A stretch of DNA of 64,000 nucleotides from Halomonas elongata (GCF_029081005.1 NZ_JAJQTQ010000002.1:1-64000), one strand, 5' to 3'; counted from the stretch's first letter, positions 46,900-56,556 are shown. Numbers and translations are program-made. The notes: generated by a model from the sequence alone, not told the origin.

Positions 46900-47898
46900 T
46901 CAGGTCGGGTTCCTGCGTGCCAGGTAGATGAAGAAGGGCGTGCCGAGCAGCGCGGTCATCACCCCCACCGGGACGTCCTGAGGGGCCATCAGGAAGCGCG
47001 AGGCCACATCGGCCAGCAGCAGCAGGCTCGCGCCCAGCAGGGCGCAGGCCGGCAGTAGCCAGCGGTGGTCGACGCCGAAGAGCCCCCGCGCCATGTGCGG
47101 CACGATCAGTCCGACGAAACCGATCATGCCGGCCAGCGCGACCGAGCTGCCGGCCAGCAGGATCACCGCCAGACCGAGCAGCAGCTTGATGGTGCCGGCT
47201 CGCATGCCAAGCCCCTTGACCATGTCGTCGCCCAGCAGCAGGGCGTTGGCGTGGCGGACGAGCAGGGCACACAGCAGCAGGGCGCCGCCGAACAGCGGCA
47301 GCAGCGGTACCACCAGCGACAGTTCGCGCCCGGACACGGAACCGGCCAGCCAGTAAAGCACGCTCTCGAAGCTCTGCCGGTCGATGATCAGCAGGCCCTG
47401 GCTGAACGACACGAACATGGCGGTGATGGCCACGCCGGCCAGCACGACCCTCAGCGGCGACAGCTCCCCCTGGCGACCGCGACTCAGCATCGCCACCAGG
47501 CCGGCCGCGACCAGAGCGCCCAGCAGCGCCGCCCAGACGATCTCGGCCGGGGCATGGAGGGGCAGCAGCGAGACCGCGATCACTACGAAGAACATGGCCC
47601 CCGCGTTGATGCCGAGCAGGCTCGGCGAGGCCAGGGGGTTGCGGGTCAGGGTCTGCATCAGGGCGCCGGCGATGGCCAGGCTGGCGCCGACCAGGGCGGC
47701 GATCACCGCCCGCGGCAGGCGCTCGGTGAGAATGATGATATGCGCGACCCGGGCGGGATCGTAGTGCAGCAGCGCCTGGGCGAAGGTCGGCGCGGCGATC
47801 TCGGTGGTGCCCAGCATGACGCTCGCCGCGAAGGCCGCCGCGGCCAGCGCCAGACCCAGCAGCAGGCCCAGGCCCCGGGTGACGCCGCGGTTCAGCAT
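46900..47898 (-). CDS. Siderophore ABC transporter, FecCD-family permease (system 2, first)
   Basis: The 332-residue product has ERLPRAVIAALVGASLAIAG, NPLASPSLLGINAGAM and GMIGFVGLIVPHMAR, as expected for FecCD. It overlaps the end of the binding-protein gene by 7 bp, so it is co-translated. Confidence 0.93.
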   Translation of the reverse strand: MLNRGVTRGLGLLLGLALAAAAFAASVMLGTTEIAAPTFAQALLHYDPARVAHIIILTERLPRAVIAALVGASLAIAGALMQTLTRNPLASPSLLGINAGAMFFVVIAVSLLPLHAPAEIVWAALLGALVAAGLVAMLSRGRQGELSPLRVVLAGVAITAMFVSFSQGLLIIDRQSFESVLYWLAGSVSGRELSLVVPLLPLFGGALLLCALLVRHANALLLGDDMVKGLGMRAGTIKLLLGLAVILLAGSSVALAGMIGFVGLIVPHMARGLFGVDHRWLLPACALLGASLLLLADVASRFLMAPQDVPVGVMTALLGTPFFIYLARRNPT

Positions 47899-48995
47899 GC
47901 CGCGCCCTCCACATCATGGGCGCGTGACCCGTCACCGGCCTCGGCGCGGCAGCCGGCCGCCGATGTCGACTCAGCCGACAGGGGCGATCCGGGCGCCTCG
48001 TGCGCGCTGGGAGCCGCCAACCCGTAGTGGCGGTAGAGGTCGTCGAGCATGGCATTGGCGGCCAGGATGCCGCCGCCCATGATCCAGTTGACGGCATCCA
48101 CCTCGTAGACGCGATCGGCCGCCACGGCGTCCAGCCGCTGCCAGAGGGGGTGAGAGCGCCAGTGCCGGTAGTTGCGGGCGATGGCGGGATCGTCCGGCTC
48201 CAGCAGCACGAAGATCACATCGGCATTGAGGACCGGGATGTTCTCCTCGCTGGTCAGCTTCATGCCCCAGCCCTGGTCCTGCACGGTATCGGGCTGTTCG
48301 AAGCCCAGCTCCTCGAGGATCGAGCCGGCGAAGCCCGTGGAATACAGGCGCACATGGTCGCTCTTGAAACGCACCACGGCGGCCTTCTGCGGCCAGTCGT
48401 CGCCCAGCGTCCCGGCGATTCGGCGACGAAAGTCCGCCACGCGCGCGTCCCAGGCCCGCAACAGTTCCCTGGCGCGGGCCTCGCGGCCGGTGGCCTCGGC
48501 CAGAAGCGCCAGGCTGGCCTTGAAGTCGAAGACGGTGCCGGTGGCCACCGTCGGTGCGACCTGTTCCAGCAGCGGCCGGACCCGCTCGTGGCGAAAGCGC
48601 GTGGCCACGATCAGGTCCGGGTCCAGCCAGGCGACCTTCTCCAGGTTGGGCTGGGTCTCCAGGCCGACGTGTTCCACGCCGGACAGCGCCTCGCGCAGGT
48701 AGAGATACATGGGCTTTTCCAGCCAGGCGTCGACCACGCCCACCGGCGTGAGACCGAGCGCCACCGCGCTGTCCGTCGCCCCCTGGTAGAGGGTGACGAC
48801 GCGCTCTGGCGTGGCGGGAACGCGAGTATCGCCGAAGGCGTTGGCGACGGTGATGGCATCACGGGCGTCGCCCGCGGCCAGGGCGGGGGACGCCAATGGC
48901 ATCAGGCAGGCCAGCAGCGCCGCCAGCCAGCGGGGGAAAGGCCTGCTGGCCATGGCCGTCGGTGCCTGTGCTCCTCGCGATAGGGTGTCGGGCAT
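47892..48995 (-). CDS. Siderophore ABC transporter, periplasmic binding protein (system 2)
   Basis: The 367-residue product has a signal peptide (hydrophobic LAALLACLMPLASPALAAG), a mature start with ITVANAFGDTRVPATPERVVTLYQGATD, and the DPDLIVATRF segment. The last 35 residues are low-complexity and Ala/Ser/Glu rich, unlike the family. Start may be 48995 or the in-frame ATG at 48953. The receptor gene ends about 95 bases upstream. Confidence 0.9.
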   Translation of the reverse strand: MPDTLSRGAQAPTAMASRPFPRWLAALLACLMPLASPALAAGDARDAITVANAFGDTRVPATPERVVTLYQGATDSAVALGLTPVGVVDAWLEKPMYLYLREALSGVEHVGLETQPNLEKVAWLDPDLIVATRFRHERVRPLLEQVAPTVATGTVFDFKASLALLAEATGREARARELLRAWDARVADFRRRIAGTLGDDWPQKAAVVRFKSDHVRLYSTGFAGSILEELGFEQPDTVQDQGWGMKLTSEENIPVLNADVIFVLLEPDDPAIARNYRHWRSHPLWQRLDAVAADRVYEVDAVNWIMGGGILAANAMLDDLYRHYGLAAPSAHEAPGSPLSAESTSAAGCRAEAGDGSRAHDVEGAAC

Positions 48996-49089
48996 TGTAT
49001 GTCGGTCTTTGCAGGTCGGGCAGGCAAGTGGAGAAGAAGCGGCACCCGAGGGTGCCGCGCGACAAGCCAGATCAATCGAAGGTATCGCC

Positions 49090-51249
49090 TCAGAAGTCGA
49101 GCTGATAGCTCAGAGTGAGGGTGCGTCCCCGACCCTTGAAGTACAGATCGTCTTCAAGCACGGGCGACTGCGGGAACGATTGCGAGTAGTAGGTGAAGTA
49201 GTCCTCGTCGGTGAGGTTCTCGATACCCAGGCTGGCACGCCCCACCGGCAGGCGATAGGCCAGCGAGGCATCGAGCAGGCCGTAGCCGTCGAACTCGATC
49301 GCCGGATCATCGAAGCTGCGGTCGACGTAGTGGCTGTATTGCAGGTGAGTCGACAGCTTGTCGTTCCAGGCTGCGCTCCAGGCCAGCTTGAGGGTGTCCG
49401 GGGCCAGGTCGCGGCCCGTCAGCTTGGTGTCGACGCTGCCATCGCCATCGGTGTCGGATTCGCCCTCGGCATGGGTATAGGTGAGGCGTAGCTTGTGGGC
49501 GTCATTCAGGCGCGCTTCGCCGGTGACCTCGATACCCTGGATCTCGGTCTTCTCTCGCTGGACACGGTAGTTGCCCTGGGCATCGGGCTGGATGCGCTGG
49601 CCGAGATCGGAATTCGACTCGTAGTAGCTCAGCTCGAGCCCGTAGCGATCCCAGTCGAAGCGTGCTCCGACCTCGCGATTGTCGGTGACGATGGGAGAGA
49701 GGTCGATCAGGTCGTCGACGCCCTGCCCAGGCGTGCTGACGCCTCGCAGCACACGGCCCACGTCGGGCATGCCGAAGCCCTCGGAGTAGTTGGCATAGAG
49801 CTGGGCCCAGTCGGTGGCCTGATAGACGATGCCGGCGTTGAACAGCGTCTCGTCGAACTCGGGGGTACCGCCGTTCACCGAGACCAGGTCGTTCTCGACG
49901 CTCGTGCTGCGATCCACGGTCGAGTAGTCGTCGACGTTCAGTTCGGCATGCTCCTGGCGGACCCCGGCATGCAGGCTCAGCGACTTGGTCAGGTCGACGT
50001 CACCCTGCAGGAAGGCCGCCACGTTGCGAAACTGGCTTTCCGGGACATAGTTGCGGTCGGTGTTCACCAGCACTTGCTGGGTCTCGTCCTGCAGCAGGTC
50101 GAGGCCGGTGGTCAGGCTCAGTCGATCATCGAGCAGGCCGTCGCGGCTCAGAGTGAACTTGGCACCGACCTTGTCGGACTCGTTGCGCGTGTGGTCATAA
50201 AGGGTATTGCCCGCATCGTCCTGGTAAGGGAAGGAACCGAGGCCGGTGGCACCGAACTGGGCGCGGAAGCGCTGGGTATAGAGCTGGGCGTCGACGTTAT
50301 TGCCCAACCAGTCGGCGTGGGAGTACGACAGCCGGGCGGAGGTAACCTCGTTGTAGCCTGGGTCGCTATCGGGCTTGCCCTTGCGCGCGGTGGTCGGGAT
50401 ACCCGCGTCGCGGTCGCCGCTGACCGGCACATAGTCGTCGTCGACTTCGAGGTCGAAATGGTTGATTGACGCCTCGATATTCTGGTCGTCGTCGATCCAG
50501 TAGCCCGCTTTGGCCATCAGGTCGTAGCTGGCGGAATTCTGGATCTCGCCATGGTAAGCCATGCCGACGACCTCGTCGTTGCCGTCGTAGAAGACACCGC
50601 GTTCCTGGCGGCTGGCGGCCACCAGATAGTCCCAGTCGCCGGTCTGGCCGCTGAGTCGGTAATCCAGCTTGTAGCCGAAGCCATCCGACTTGACGTCATC
50701 ATCGCTGGTCAGACTGATGCCGGCATGCTGGCGGACCCCGGCGCCGTCGGGACGCTTGGTCACGTAGTTGATGATACCGCCGGTGGCGCCCAGACCGTGT
50801 TCGGCGCTGGCGCCGTGGATGACCTCGATGCGCTCGACCATGGAGAGGTCGATGGTATAACCGTCCCTGCCGCCGTCGCGCAGCGGGTTGGACTGGGGGA
50901 CGCCATCGATCATGAACAGAGCCGAGCGGCCGCGGAAGGTCTCACCGGTATTATTGAGCTTCTGGCGACTGGGCGAGTAGGAAGGAATCAGGTTGCTGAG
51001 TACCTGACTGGGGTCCTGGGTGATCGCCAGTTGCTGCTCGATCTGCTCGCGGGTGATGATGGTGACCTTCTGCGGCGTCTCGCCTTCGCTGCTGCGGTTG
51101 CGGGTCGCGGTGACGACCACCGGGGAGAGGTCATCGGCATCCGACGAGGCGGCATCGACGGTCGTGGCAGTCTGGGCGAACGCCGTGACGGGCAGGGCGG
51201 CACACAGCAGAACGGGGCGCAGTCGCGTCGGGCGCGGGGTGGTGAGCAT
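49090..51249 (-). CDS. TonB-dependent siderophore receptor (IutA/PvuA-like)
   Basis: The 719-residue product has a signal peptide ending TAFAQ, a TonB box region SPVVVTATRN, a plug with EQIEQQLAITQDPSQVLSNL, GETFRGRSALFMIDGVPQSN and MVERIEVIHGASAEHGLGATGG, and a barrel ending YFKGRGRTLTLSYQLDF. The plug and the GRGRT ending resemble carboxylate/hydroxamate receptors such as IutA and vibrioferrin receptors. Ligand not decided. The ATG at 51249 follows AAGGAA. It heads system 2. Confidence 0.92.
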   Translation of the reverse strand: MLTTPRPTRLRPVLLCAALPVTAFAQTATTVDAASSDADDLSPVVVTATRNRSSEGETPQKVTIITREQIEQQLAITQDPSQVLSNLIPSYSPSRQKLNNTGETFRGRSALFMIDGVPQSNPLRDGGRDGYTIDLSMVERIEVIHGASAEHGLGATGGIINYVTKRPDGAGVRQHAGISLTSDDDVKSDGFGYKLDYRLSGQTGDWDYLVAASRQERGVFYDGNDEVVGMAYHGEIQNSASYDLMAKAGYWIDDDQNIEASINHFDLEVDDDYVPVSGDRDAGIPTTARKGKPDSDPGYNEVTSARLSYSHADWLGNNVDAQLYTQRFRAQFGATGLGSFPYQDDAGNTLYDHTRNESDKVGAKFTLSRDGLLDDRLSLTTGLDLLQDETQQVLVNTDRNYVPESQFRNVAAFLQGDVDLTKSLSLHAGVRQEHAELNVDDYSTVDRSTSVENDLVSVNGGTPEFDETLFNAGIVYQATDWAQLYANYSEGFGMPDVGRVLRGVSTPGQGVDDLIDLSPIVTDNREVGARFDWDRYGLELSYYESNSDLGQRIQPDAQGNYRVQREKTEIQGIEVTGEARLNDAHKLRLTYTHAEGESDTDGDGSVDTKLTGRDLAPDTLKLAWSAAWNDKLSTHLQYSHYVDRSFDDPAIEFDGYGLLDASLAYRLPVGRASLGIENLTDEDYFTYYSQSFPQSPVLEDDLYFKGRGRTLTLSYQLDF

Positions 51250-51345
51250 ACGGCAAGAGTTCCTTGATTCGATCCAGGGAAAAATTTGTCGATCGTTGTT
51301 GTGTCTGGCGATACGCAGCGTTGCGCTATTCGATATCGGGCCATG

Positions 51346-51365
51346 GATGATAATGTTTTGCATTT
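51346..51365. promoter_or_regulatory. Fur box between the system 2 receptor and yojI
   Basis: GATGATAATGTTTTGCATTT resembles the Fur consensus. It is about 100 bases from each of the two divergent start codons and could control both. Confidence 0.5.
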
Positions 51366-51378
51366 GCTGATGCAAATG
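51361..51378. promoter_or_regulatory. Perfect dyad in the receptor/yojI spacer
   Basis: CATTTGC, 4-base spacer, GCAAATG. It overlaps the Fur-like site and could be an operator for another regulator. Confidence 0.4.
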
Positions 51379-51481
51379 GTTAGCCACCGCAATAGTGCCG
51401 CCCCAAGCCGCCCCGGAGCGTCGTTGACTTGCCGACATAATGCGCCACAATGCCCCGCCATTGTCTCGACGAGGATCGCCC

Positions 51482-53143
51482 GTGGAACTCTTGCGCGTCG
51501 TCTTTCGCCACTACCGCTGGCCGTTCATTGCCGTCATGGCGCTCAGTCTGGCGAGTGCCGGCCTGGGCATCGGGGTCATCGCCTTCATCAACCGACGGTT
51601 GATCGAGGCCCATGGCGACCCGCTGGTGGTGTTACCGCAGTTCATCGGGCTGATCGTGCTGCTGCTGGCCATCACGCTCGGGGCACAACTGGCGTTGACT
51701 ACCCTGGGGCACCATTTCGTCTACCGACTGCGCGGGCGGTTGATCAAGCGGATCCTCGACACCGACATCGAACGTGTCGAGCACCTGGGCAGTGCCAACC
51801 TCATGGCGAGTCTCTCCAGTGATGTGCGCCAGATCACCATTGCCTTCGTGCGACTCCCCGAGCTGGTTCAGGGCGTGATCCTGACGGTGGGGTCGGCGTT
51901 GTACCTGGCCTGGCTATCGCCCGGCATGCTGGCGGTCACCGCCGTCTGGGTGGCGGTGACCGTGGTCGTCGGCTGGCTGCTGGTCTCGCGGGTCTATCGG
52001 CACCTCGGCCGGGTGCGTGCAACCGAGGATCGCCTCTACCAGGACTACGCGGCGGTGATCGAGGGACGCAAGGAACTCGCGCTCAACCGCGATCGCGCGC
52101 GCCGCCTGTTCGACGAGGTCTACACCCGCAACGCCCGGGAATATCGCCATCACATCATCCGCTCCGACACCTTTCACCTGAGTGCCGTCAACTGGTCCAA
52201 CATCATGATGCTGGGGGCCATCGGCCTGGCGTTCTTCCTGGCCAATGGCCTGGGCTGGGCCAACACCAACGTGGCGGCGACCTATTCCCTGACCCTGCTG
52301 TTCCTGCGCACACCGTTGATCCAGGCGGTGGGCGCGCTGCCGACGCTGCTCGGCGCCCAGGTCGCCTTCGACAAGCTCGAAAGCCTGCAACTGGCCGATT
52401 ATCGTGAGGCGTTCACCAGCGGCGATGCCCTGACGGACTGGCAGACCCTGGAGCTGCGCGGCGTGACCTTCCGCTATGCCGACGGCGAGCAGGGGCGGGG
52501 CTTCGAGGTCGGCCCCATCGACCTGACCCTGAAACGCGGCGAACAGGTGTTCCTGATCGGCGGCAACGGCAGCGGCAAGTCGACCCTGGCCCGACTGTTG
52601 ACCGGCCTCTATCAGCCACATGACGGCGAGATCCTGCTCGATGGGCGTGCGCTCGAGCCGGCCGAGCGGGAGGCCTATCGGCGTGGCTGCTCGGCGGTCT
52701 TCACCGACTTCCACCTCTTCGATCGGCTGATGGGGCAGGAGGGCGCCTCGCCCGACCCCGCGCTGGTGGAGGATTGGCTGGACCGGCTGGACATGGAAGA
52801 GAAACTGCATTTCGACGGCGATCGTGTCACCAATCCGCAACTCTCCCAGGGACAGCGCAAGCGACTGGCGTTGTTGCTGGCCATTGCCGAACAGCGTGAC
52901 TTCCTGCTGCTGGACGAATGGGCCGCCGACCAGGACCCACAGTTCCGACGGACCTTCTACCAGGCCTTGCTGCCCCGGTTGCGCGAGCTGGGCAAGACGG
53001 TGCTGGCCGTCAGTCACGACGACGCCTACTTCGATCACGCCGACCGTCTGCTCGAGATGCGTGATGGCCGGCTTCGCGAATTGACCGGCAGGCAACGGGA
53101 ACGGGCCAGCCAGGATGCGGTGGGGAGCCTCGATGGCGTCTGA
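51482..53143 (+). CDS. yojI: YojI-family ABC exporter (permease fused to ATPase)
   Basis: Half-transporter of the cyclic-peptide/SyrD type. The 553-residue product matches E. coli YojI closely over its length: [19 protein letters not shown] at the start, [39 protein letters not shown], Walker [10 protein letters not shown] near 360 and the unusual [14 protein letters not shown] signature with [12 protein letters not shown]. YojI exports microcin J25 with TolC in E. coli; relatives such as PvdE export siderophore precursors. Start is GTG at 51482, the same position as in E. coli. It is divergent from the receptor of system 2. Confidence 0.92.
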   Translation: MELLRVVFRHYRWPFIAVMALSLASAGLGIGVIAFINRRLIEAHGDPLVVLPQFIGLIVLLLAITLGAQLALTTLGHHFVYRLRGRLIKRILDTDIERVEHLGSANLMASLSSDVRQITIAFVRLPELVQGVILTVGSALYLAWLSPGMLAVTAVWVAVTVVVGWLLVSRVYRHLGRVRATEDRLYQDYAAVIEGRKELALNRDRARRLFDEVYTRNAREYRHHIIRSDTFHLSAVNWSNIMMLGAIGLAFFLANGLGWANTNVAATYSLTLLFLRTPLIQAVGALPTLLGAQVAFDKLESLQLADYREAFTSGDALTDWQTLELRGVTFRYADGEQGRGFEVGPIDLTLKRGEQVFLIGGNGSGKSTLARLLTGLYQPHDGEILLDGRALEPAEREAYRRGCSAVFTDFHLFDRLMGQEGASPDPALVEDWLDRLDMEEKLHFDGDRVTNPQLSQGQRKRLALLLAIAEQRDFLLLDEWAADQDPQFRRTFYQALLPRLRELGKTVLAVSHDDAYFDHADRLLEMRDGRLRELTGRQRERASQDAVGSLDGV

Positions 53144-53173
53144 CCCTTTGGGTCGCTTGAATGCCATCCGCTT

Positions 53174-53217
53174 GATCGGCCACGAACATCCCATCAGGCG
53201 ATTCGTGGCCGATCTTT
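53174..53217 (+). terminator. Terminator of yojI
   Basis: GATCGGCCACGAA and TTCGTGGCCGATC form a perfect 13-bp stem around a 15-base loop, followed by TTT. It starts 31 bases after the stop. Confidence 0.65.
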
Positions 53218-53259
53218 GAACTCGCCGGTCGCCTTGTCACATGGCGCTCGGCGAGCCCC

Positions 53260-53847
53260 CTATGCCGGATATCCGACACACAACAGGATGATCGGGGTCA
53301 GTGGCGTCTGCAGGTCAAGAAGATTAGCGGTTTCTTCATCATTGAAACCACCAACCCAGACACTTCCCAAGCCTTCGGCCACAGCTTGTAACTGAAGGTT
53401 CTGTGCCGCCGCTCCAGCTTCCATGTACACATATCGCACCCCACGCTCCCCATAAGGCTTCTGCTCGGCGAAGGCGCGGCTCGGGGTTACCATATCGGCA
53501 CAGATGGCCACGATGAATGCGGCATCCGCGATCCATTGAGGGGCCCCGATAGCGGCTCTTCTCAATGCAGGGCGCACATCCGCACGGTTGACCATCCTCA
53601 GGCCGGAGTCGAGGGAGTCGACCTCATATACGCCCTGGTCGAGGCCATCGACGCGGTTCGCCACGACGAATAACTGGAGCGGGTGAATGGCGTGGGCGGA
53701 AGGTGCCGTTCTTTTCCCTTCCGTATCGGTAATGCCCTGTGCCGCCCAAGCGAGTCTTTTCAGCACCTCAGGGGAAACGGCGGCGTTGGTGAACTCCCGA
53801 ATCGTTCGGCGTCGTGACAGGGCTTGGGTAAGCGTGATGTCTGCCAA
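53260..53847 (-). CDS. Nitroreductase-family protein (SagB/ThcOx-like)
   Basis: FMN-dependent oxidoreductase of unknown substrate. The 195-residue product starts LADITLTQALSRRRTIREF, where the RRxxR segment is the typical FMN-binding start, has AHAIHPLQLFVVANR, and ends GFNDEETANLLDL and PIILLCVGYPA. I chose a TTG at 53847 because AAGGAGG is nine bases upstream; in-frame ATGs at 53880 and 53898 lack such a site. It is divergent from the FhuA-type receptor and may act in iron release from the siderophore, or on something unrelated. Confidence 0.78.
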   Translation of the reverse strand: MADITLTQALSRRRTIREFTNAAVSPEVLKRLAWAAQGITDTEGKRTAPSAHAIHPLQLFVVANRVDGLDQGVYEVDSLDSGLRMVNRADVRPALRRAAIGAPQWIADAAFIVAICADMVTPSRAFAEQKPYGERGVRYVYMEAGAAAQNLQLQAVAEGLGSVWVGGFNDEETANLLDLQTPLTPIILLCVGYPA

Positions 53848-54194
53848 CGTAGTGGTTCCTCCTTGAACGCAAGGTTGCATGTCAACGTATAGCACCATGT
53901 TTCGACGCTCCGGGCCAGGCTTGACAAGGCCCCGGAGCGGACCGACACCTTCCTTCGGAACCCCTCCGGGGGCTGCAACTTCTGGGGCGACCATGTCATG
54001 AGGGGACGGTGTGTGAGCATCTGCCGGGAACGCCCCGGACTTCCGGGCATGCGACGGAGTGGTGTCGCGAGCGTGTTGCGCGCGTGGAATTGTTAATCTA
54101 GGTGCCAACAATTATCATCCACGTTTGCGTGCCGGGGTCGTCGATGTCGGCACGATGTCATTTATCCGTGTCATTCTCATCGCCGAGGCTCCCG
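53848..54194. other. Divergent spacer between the nitroreductase and FhuA-type receptor genes
   Basis: About 350 bases. The minus strand stays open in the nitroreductase frame up to 54111 but that sequence shows no known domain. A Fur-like site lies at about 54104-54122. No other gene is supported. Confidence 0.5.
54104..54122 (+). promoter_or_regulatory. Fur box ahead of the FhuA-type receptor
   Basis: CAACAATTATCATCC carries the ATTATCAT core of the Fur consensus. It is about 75 bases upstream of the receptor ATG. Confidence 0.42.
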
Positions 54195-56273
54195 ATGCCA
54201 CATTCATGTCCTCCCGCCCCGTCCCGTTCGCCGATGGCGCTCGCCGTTCGTCGTGCGCTGGGACTTTCGCTGTCCGGCGCTCTGCTGGGCGCGCCGCTGC
54301 TCGCCCTGGCTCAGGACGAGGTCGCTGAATCCGATACCGTCGTCGTGGTTGGTACGGCCCTCAAGGTCGCCGCGCCACTGGTCGAGACGCCGCGTCCGGT
54401 GTCGACCGTCCAGCGGGAGGAGCTGGAGGAGCGCAACGTTCAGAGCCTCGACGAGACCTTCCGTTATCGAGCCGGCGTGCTGGCGGGTCATTATGGCGCG
54501 GATAACGATACCGACTGGTTCAAGGTGCGAGGCTTCGATCAGTCCACCTACCAGGATGGTCTGCGTATCTATCGGACGGGGTACTACCAGTGGTTGCCCG
54601 AGCCTTATGGTCTGGAAAGCGTCGATGTGTTCAAGGGGCCGTCGTCGATTCTCTACGGTGAAGCACCGGCTGGCGGCCTGATCAACGCCGTCAGCAAGCG
54701 GCCGACGAGCGAGCCGCGGGGCGAGGTCAACATCCAGGCCGGCAATCGTCAGCATCGGCAACTCGGCATCGATACCTCGGGGCCATTGACCGAGAGCGGC
54801 GACGTTCGCTACCGCATGGTCGGCATGGTCAAGCAGCGCGATGGCGATCTCGACAACACCGAGAACGAGCGCTATTACTTCGCGCCGAGCCTCGAAGTGG
54901 ATTTCAGTGACGACACCAGCATGACCTTCCTGGCCAGTGTCCAGAAGGATGATGCGGTCCCGACCAACCCCTTCAAGCTGACCTATGGCACGGTCGAGGA
55001 CACGCCCTTCGGCAAGGTCGATCCGCAGACCAGTTATGGCGAGCCGGGCTATGACACCAATGAACGCACTCAGGCGTCCCTCGGTTACGAGCTGCGCCAT
55101 CAGTTCAATGATACCTGGCGCTTCGAGCAGAACCTGCGCTACAGCTACCTGGACATGGATCTGCGAAGTACCTATATCTCCGCTCGTCAGCCCGGGTCCG
55201 ATCGACTGGCCACTCGCGGGCTGGCCTATCGGGATGGCGAGATCGAAAGCTGGACGATGGACAACCGGCTGATCGGCAACTGGTACACCGATCGGACCGA
55301 GAACACCCTGATGATCGGTCTGGGTTACCAGGATCTTGGCCTCGAGGGCAAGGAGGCCGACCTCTTTACCTTTGGCGATCCCATCGACATCTTCGACCCT
55401 CGGTACGGCAACTATACGCCGGTGACCGAGGATCAGTTGACCGATCGCGAGATCGACAAGCAGCAGACCGGCCTGTACCTCCAGGATCAGCTGCGCATCG
55501 ACGACCGCTGGGTACTGCTCGGCAGCGTGCGTTATGACCAGGCGGAGACCGATAACGTCAACCGCACAGCCGGTACCACGCAACGTGCCGACGACGATCA
55601 GGTCTCCTGGTCCGGCGGAGTCATGTACCTCGGCGAGCATGGCATCAATCCCTATCTGAGCTACACCGAGTCCTTCGAGCCGCAGGCCAGCGTCGACGAC
55701 GATGGACGCCTCTACGAGCCTCTCGAAGGCGAACAATGGGAAGCCGGCGTCAAGGTCGCGCCGCCGGACTGGGATGGCTACGTCACCGCGGCCGTCTTCG
55801 ATCTCGAACAGCGCAACAGCCTGGTCACGACCGGGGGCGGACGTCAGGAACAGGTGGGCAAGCAGACGTCACAGGGCGTCGAACTGGAAGGCGTCGGCTA
55901 CCTGACGGATCAGTTGCAGCTCACCGCTGCCTATACCTATACCGATGCCGAGCGCGAGGGGGACGAGCGCAAGAGCCTGATTCCGCGGCATCAAGCCTCG
56001 GCCTGGCTGGACTACGCCTTCCAGGAAGGCGCCCTGCAGGGGCTCAAGCTCGGTGGCGGCGTGCGTTACGTCGGCGAGAGCACCTACAACGACATCACGG
56101 TGTCGGATGTCACCCTGGTCGATGCTATGGCCAGCTACGACTTCGCCGACAACTGGCGGGCTCAGGTCAACGTCAACAACCTGACCGACAAGGAATACGT
56201 CGCCAGCTGTGACTACTGGTGCTACTACGGCGAATCGCGGAGTGTGATCGGTAGCTTGAGCTACCAGTGGTGA
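54195..56273 (+). CDS. TonB-dependent hydroxamate siderophore receptor (FhuA/FoxA type)
   Basis: The 692-residue product has a signal peptide ending LALAQ, a plug with RPVSTVQREELEERNVQSLDE, DWFKVRGFDQSTYQDGLR and VDVFKGPSSILYGEAPAGGLIN, and a barrel ending YVASCDYWCYYGESRSVIG with terminal Trp. The paired-Cys CDYWCYYGE segment near the C-terminus is characteristic of ferrichrome/ferrioxamine receptors. Start is uncertain: ATG at 54195 or 54234. It is convergent with the fhuCDB genes and together they form system 3. Confidence 0.92.
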   Translation: MPHSCPPAPSRSPMALAVRRALGLSLSGALLGAPLLALAQDEVAESDTVVVVGTALKVAAPLVETPRPVSTVQREELEERNVQSLDETFRYRAGVLAGHYGADNDTDWFKVRGFDQSTYQDGLRIYRTGYYQWLPEPYGLESVDVFKGPSSILYGEAPAGGLINAVSKRPTSEPRGEVNIQAGNRQHRQLGIDTSGPLTESGDVRYRMVGMVKQRDGDLDNTENERYYFAPSLEVDFSDDTSMTFLASVQKDDAVPTNPFKLTYGTVEDTPFGKVDPQTSYGEPGYDTNERTQASLGYELRHQFNDTWRFEQNLRYSYLDMDLRSTYISARQPGSDRLATRGLAYRDGEIESWTMDNRLIGNWYTDRTENTLMIGLGYQDLGLEGKEADLFTFGDPIDIFDPRYGNYTPVTEDQLTDREIDKQQTGLYLQDQLRIDDRWVLLGSVRYDQAETDNVNRTAGTTQRADDDQVSWSGGVMYLGEHGINPYLSYTESFEPQASVDDDGRLYEPLEGEQWEAGVKVAPPDWDGYVTAAVFDLEQRNSLVTTGGGRQEQVGKQTSQGVELEGVGYLTDQLQLTAAYTYTDAEREGDERKSLIPRHQASAWLDYAFQEGALQGLKLGGGVRYVGESTYNDITVSDVTLVDAMASYDFADNWRAQVNVNNLTDKEYVASCDYWCYYGESRSVIGSLSYQW

Positions 56274-56274
56274 A

Positions 56275-56485
56275 GGGGAAACACTGATTTATTGCTGCGC
56301 CCGATATCCTGGCCGCCGGCGGTGCTCGGAATCCTCATGTAGCACAGGCTACACTCCGGTTGACTCGGAACCTTCGGTTCCTCGCCCCTTCGGGACCATC
56401 CTCCGGATGTTTGTCGCTTCGCTCGGTTCTGCGCTCCGGCGGCAACCAGCCTCTCTTCGCTCGCGACATAAATCAGTGCATCCCC
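56275..56485. mobile_element. MITE-like element 1 (211 bp, terminal inverted repeats)
   Basis: Left end GGGGAAACACTGATTTAT at 56275-56292 and right end, read on the other strand, GGGGATGCACTGATTTAT; 16 of 18 bases match. The interior has no gene and contains short hairpins. A second element with matching ends lies at 61162-61306. The element begins one base after the receptor stop. I see no clear target duplication. Confidence 0.65.
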
Positions 56486-56516
56486 TGAGGTGGGAATTGA
56501 ATAATCCCTATTAATC

Positions 56517-56556
56517 AAAAAGGCCCGAGGCTCTGGAGAGTGCCTCGGGCCTTTTT
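56517..56556. terminator. Strong bidirectional terminator
   Basis: AAAAAGGCCCGAGGC, loop, GCCTCGGGCCTTTTT. The perfect 10-bp GC stem has A-run and T-run flanks, so it should stop transcription of the receptor from the left and fhuCDB from the right. Confidence 0.85.

Noticed and set aside
45848..48097. 749-codon frame suggesting a giant permease fusion
   Set aside because: Only the part from 46897 to 45848 is a FecCD permease; the upstream part is an out-of-frame shadow of the other permease and the binding protein.
51482..53847. Ribosomal peptide (RiPP) cluster built from YojI exporter and SagB-like oxidase
   Set aside because: No cyclodehydratase, YcaO, lasso cyclase, protease or precursor-like peptide is nearby; the two genes are better explained by iron-related roles.
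53850..54111. N-terminal extension of the nitroreductase
   Set aside because: The frame is open but the sequence lacks any domain or ribosome binding site, and the TTG at 53847 has an ideal one.
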